This document shows, piece after piece, positions 5,095-6,689 of a DNA stretch of 6,689 nt (within the stretch, counting starts at the first letter, position 1; each line of letters starts with the position of its first letter). The notes beneath the pieces were generated by a model. That model made no database searches, was not told where the DNA came from, and saw only the letters and a list, made by a program, of their open reading frames with translations. A program made the position numbers and the translations under genes. The DNA is from Planctomycetia bacterium (lineage in GTDB: Bacteria > Planctomycetota > UBA11346): NCBI GenBank assembly GCA_005801395.1, contig SYDV01000366.1, positions 1-6,689 on the forward strand. The letters are read 5' to 3'.

Positions 5095-5997
5095 ATGGCG
5101 GTTCTTAATTTCGATATCAAAACGGTCACACTACCGAGCGGTGAAGAATCAAAGGCCGTGTTCCTAACGGGATCAATTGATGCGAGTACGAATCAAACAT
5201 TTGAGGGGCGGTTAACCGATATCCTCAACGCTGGTACCAATAATGTCATGTTGGTGCTTACGAATGTGAAATACATCAACTCGACGGGTTTAGGAACCAT
5301 CGTCAAATGTGTTGATAATTTCCGCGAAAAAAATGGCGACATCAAATTAGTCGGCGTGCCAACCAAGGTCATCGCGTTGTTCGAAATGTTAGGCCTGTTA
5401 GCCTTGTTCGAAACCCACGAAACCATTGAAGCCGCCGTTGCCAGTTTTGGCAAAAAAGCCGCCAAGGCCGCTGCTGCTCCATCCGTCAAATTTCCTATTC
5501 AATTTAAGCACCCTATCACCGGTATGGGCCTTAACGTCAGCCAACCAGGGCGCTTCAAAGATCCTCGCAGCGGCGATTATTTCAGCATTGATCAAAACGG
5601 CACCATCGAATTCTACGAAATGTCGAAAGTCAAAATGATCGAAGCAAAATTACCATGCGACATGGATTTTGCTGCCGGCATTCAAACCTTAGCCGCCAGT
5701 TTAGCCGCGCGCTTGAAGCTGCCAGCGGAACTCTCGACATCGGTGCAAAAAGGTGTCTTCGATGCCAGCGCGATGATTCGCGGCAATGCCAAAGACGCGA
5801 ACGAAACCTGCAACGTCTTGTTAGTTGGCGATCAAGATAAATTACAAATCGGTATCGTCGGTTATGGCAATGCGCTCAACATTAAACCTGATGATCCTGG
5901 CTTAAAAGCACTGGAATCCAGCATGGATGAAGTCAAACACACCGTGCTGCCTACTCGCGGCTTTTTGCTAACTTTGGTTAAGCGCATCAAGAAATAA
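5095..5997 (+). CDS. STAS-domain protein with degenerate zinc-ribbon and RsbW-like kinase regions
   Basis: The gene encodes 300 residues with a strong start: AGGAG five bases before ATG 5095. Residues 1-118 are a STAS domain (anti-sigma-factor antagonist type): VFLTGSIDA, VMLVLTNVKYINSTGLGTIV with the phosphorylatable Ser at S63 (INSTGLG in place of DSSGLG), then IKLVGVP and LFEMLGLLALFET. A Lys/Ala hinge (119-129) follows. Residues 137-172 read like a two-knuckle zinc ribbon in which both CPxCG knuckles have become HPITG (139-143) and DPRSG (156-160). Residues 186-300 follow the order of an RsbW/SpoIIAB-type ATPase: a first helix pair, FDASAMIRGN where EAxxNxxxH is expected, IGIVGYGNAL where the Asp of DxGxG is Gly256, and a final GFLLTLVKRI. 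ATP binding is therefore unlikely. The probable role is a phosphorylation-controlled or scaffolding switch in the cytoplasm; the last two assignments are inferred. A strong terminator follows. Confidence 0.88.
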   Translation: MAVLNFDIKTVTLPSGEESKAVFLTGSIDASTNQTFEGRLTDILNAGTNNVMLVLTNVKYINSTGLGTIVKCVDNFREKNGDIKLVGVPTKVIALFEMLGLLALFETHETIEAAVASFGKKAAKAAAAPSVKFPIQFKHPITGMGLNVSQPGRFKDPRSGDYFSIDQNGTIEFYEMSKVKMIEAKLPCDMDFAAGIQTLAASLAARLKLPAELSTSVQKGVFDASAMIRGNAKDANETCNVLLVGDQDKLQIGIVGYGNALNIKPDDPGLKALESSMDEVKHTVLPTRGFLLTLVKRIKK

Positions 5998-6026
5998 CTG
6001 GGTCGTCTCGCATTTAGCGTTGTGAT

Positions 6027-6063
6027 CATAAGACCTCGGCAATCGCCGAGGTCTTATGCTTTA
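6027..6063 (+). terminator. Strong intrinsic terminator after the STAS gene
   Basis: CATAAGACCTCGGC (6027-6040) pairs perfectly over 14 bp with 6045-6058 around an AATC loop, followed by CTTTAATC. It begins 29 nt after the stop codon. The stem is long and GC-rich at the top; the T run is short but the stem base is itself A/T-rich. It should separate the STAS transcript from tadA, whose start is only 36 nt beyond the stem. Confidence 0.85.
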
Positions 6064-6094
6064 ATCTCTCAGGTAATGTTAGGAATTATTCAAT

Positions 6095-6559
6095 ATGGAA
6101 CCGCCATCTGATGTTGATTTTATGCGTATGGCTTTGCAAGAAGCACGCGCAGCATCTGATGAGGGCGAAGTACCAGTTGGTGCCATCATCGTCCATGAAG
6201 GTCGCGTAATTGGACGGGGACATAATGCCTGTGAACGGCTACAGGACGCCACCGCGCATGCGGAAATTGTTGCGATTACCGCCGCATCGCAGGCCCTGGG
6301 ATCATGGCGACTCGAAGCGTGTACGCTGTATGTAACATTAGAGCCGTGTCCGATGTGCATGGGCGCCTGTCTCAACGCACGCGTACCACGAGTGGTTTAT
6401 GGCGCCTTTGAACCCAAAGCCGGCGCCTGTGGCAGCGTCGTCGATTTGCGCGCGCCACCTGGATACAACCACCGCATTGAAGCCACTAGCGGTGTTCTTG
6501 GCAGTGAATCCGCCATGTTGCTCAAGTCATTTTTTCGCGCCTTACGCGAACGTGATTAA
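6095..6559 (+). CDS. tadA: tRNA-specific adenosine deaminase TadA
   Basis: TadA hydrolytically deaminates the wobble adenosine (A34) of tRNA-Arg(ACG) to inosine so that it reads CGU, CGC and CGA; it is usually essential and acts as a homodimer in the cytoplasm. In 154 residues all active-site elements are present: EVPVGAIIV (25-33), N44, the zinc ligand and proton-shuttle pair H55-A-E57 (TAHAEIVA), and P84-C85-P-M-C88 giving the other two zinc ligands. FEPKAGACGSVVDL (105-118) corresponds to the DAKTGAAGS segment of the E. coli enzyme, and NHRIEATSGVL with the closing helix SFFRALRERD completes the fold. Length is normal, slightly shorter than E. coli because the C-terminal tail is missing. 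AGGA (6081-6084) lies 10 nt before the ATG, a rather long spacing. No promoter was recognised between the terminator and the start. Confidence 0.95.
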   Translation: MEPPSDVDFMRMALQEARAASDEGEVPVGAIIVHEGRVIGRGHNACERLQDATAHAEIVAITAASQALGSWRLEACTLYVTLEPCPMCMGACLNARVPRVVYGAFEPKAGACGSVVDLRAPPGYNHRIEATSGVLGSESAMLLKSFFRALRERD

Positions 6560-6596
6560 AAAACCTAAAAACATGGGAAAACAACGTTGATTGGGA

Positions 6597-6681
6597 AGAA
6601 ATTAACCGCGCATGACACCGCGCACACAGAGAGAGGAATGCATTTCCTCTGTGCGCTCGGTGTCATCTGTGGTTAATTTCT
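6597..6681. repeat. Long imperfect palindromic element downstream of tadA
   Basis: Arms AGAAATTAACC (6597-6607) and GGTTAATTTCT (6671-6681) are perfect complements. Inward, 4 bases fail to pair (GCGC against CTGT), then ATGACACCG (6612-6620) pairs with 6658-6666, CGCAC (6621-6625) with 6651-6655, and AGAGGAA (6632-6638) with 6644-6650 around TGCAT. The whole 85-nt unit would fold into one long interrupted hairpin. It encodes nothing and has no T run typical of a terminator. The right arm read backwards (TTAACCACAGATGACAC) resembles dispersed intergenic repeats known from several bacterial groups, so a repetitive or MITE-like unit is likely; only one copy is in the window. Confidence 0.65.
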
Positions 6682-6689
6682 GACTAAGA

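Noticed and set aside
6079..6375. 98-codon frame opposite tadA
   Set aside because: It lies antisense within the conserved tadA coding sequence and has no recognisable features.

Overview
The window is ordinary bacterial chromosome of moderate GC: seven genes on both strands with short gaps, no tRNA or rRNA gene, no CRISPR array, no transposase and no phage gene. It carries three conserved translation-related genes (tgt, rlmH, tadA), one permease fragment cut by the left edge, and three less familiar proteins. The lineage cannot be fixed from this sequence. The permease tail type, the STAS and MshEN accessory proteins, the TadA C-terminal half (FEPKAGACGS) and the palindrome ending in a GGTTAATTTCT-type arm would all suit a member of the Planctomycetes/Verrucomicrobia/Lentisphaerae group. 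That is a weak inference.

Layout. 1-237 (+) is the C-terminal end of a probable NCS2-type permease. 252-458 (-) is a 68-residue protein with a CCxxGCxxC motif. 613-1125 (+) is a membrane-anchored protein with a possible NTF2-like outer domain. 1178-1600 (-) is rlmH, directly downstream of tgt at 1627-2838 (-); the two probably form one transcript that modifies RNA (queuosine in tRNA, m3-pseudouridine in 23S rRNA). A perfect 11-bp hairpin at 2880-2909 separates tgt from the gene upstream of it. 2946-4766 (-) encodes a 606-residue protein with a GspE/PilB N-terminal (MshEN-like) domain, no ATPase, and a very long Pro/Ala-rich acidic linker. 5095-5997 (+) encodes a STAS-domain protein followed by what look like a cysteine-less zinc-ribbon relic and an RsbW-like kinase fold that has lost its ATP-binding residues. 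A strong terminator follows at 6027-6063. 6095-6559 (+) is tadA, and a long imperfect palindrome at 6597-6681 closes the window.

The most interesting part is the divergent pair at 2946-5997. Both proteins carry domains normally attached to, or partnered with, enzymes (a secretion/pilus ATPase, an anti-sigma kinase), yet neither retains the enzymatic part. They are separated by the only gene-free stretch longer than 300 bases. That stretch contains a TATAAT box tight against one start codon, a 14-nt palindrome, and a series of inverted repeats leading to the STAS gene, two of which are mutually exclusive. This could be a regulated signalling module; the functional link is inferred from position and domain content only.
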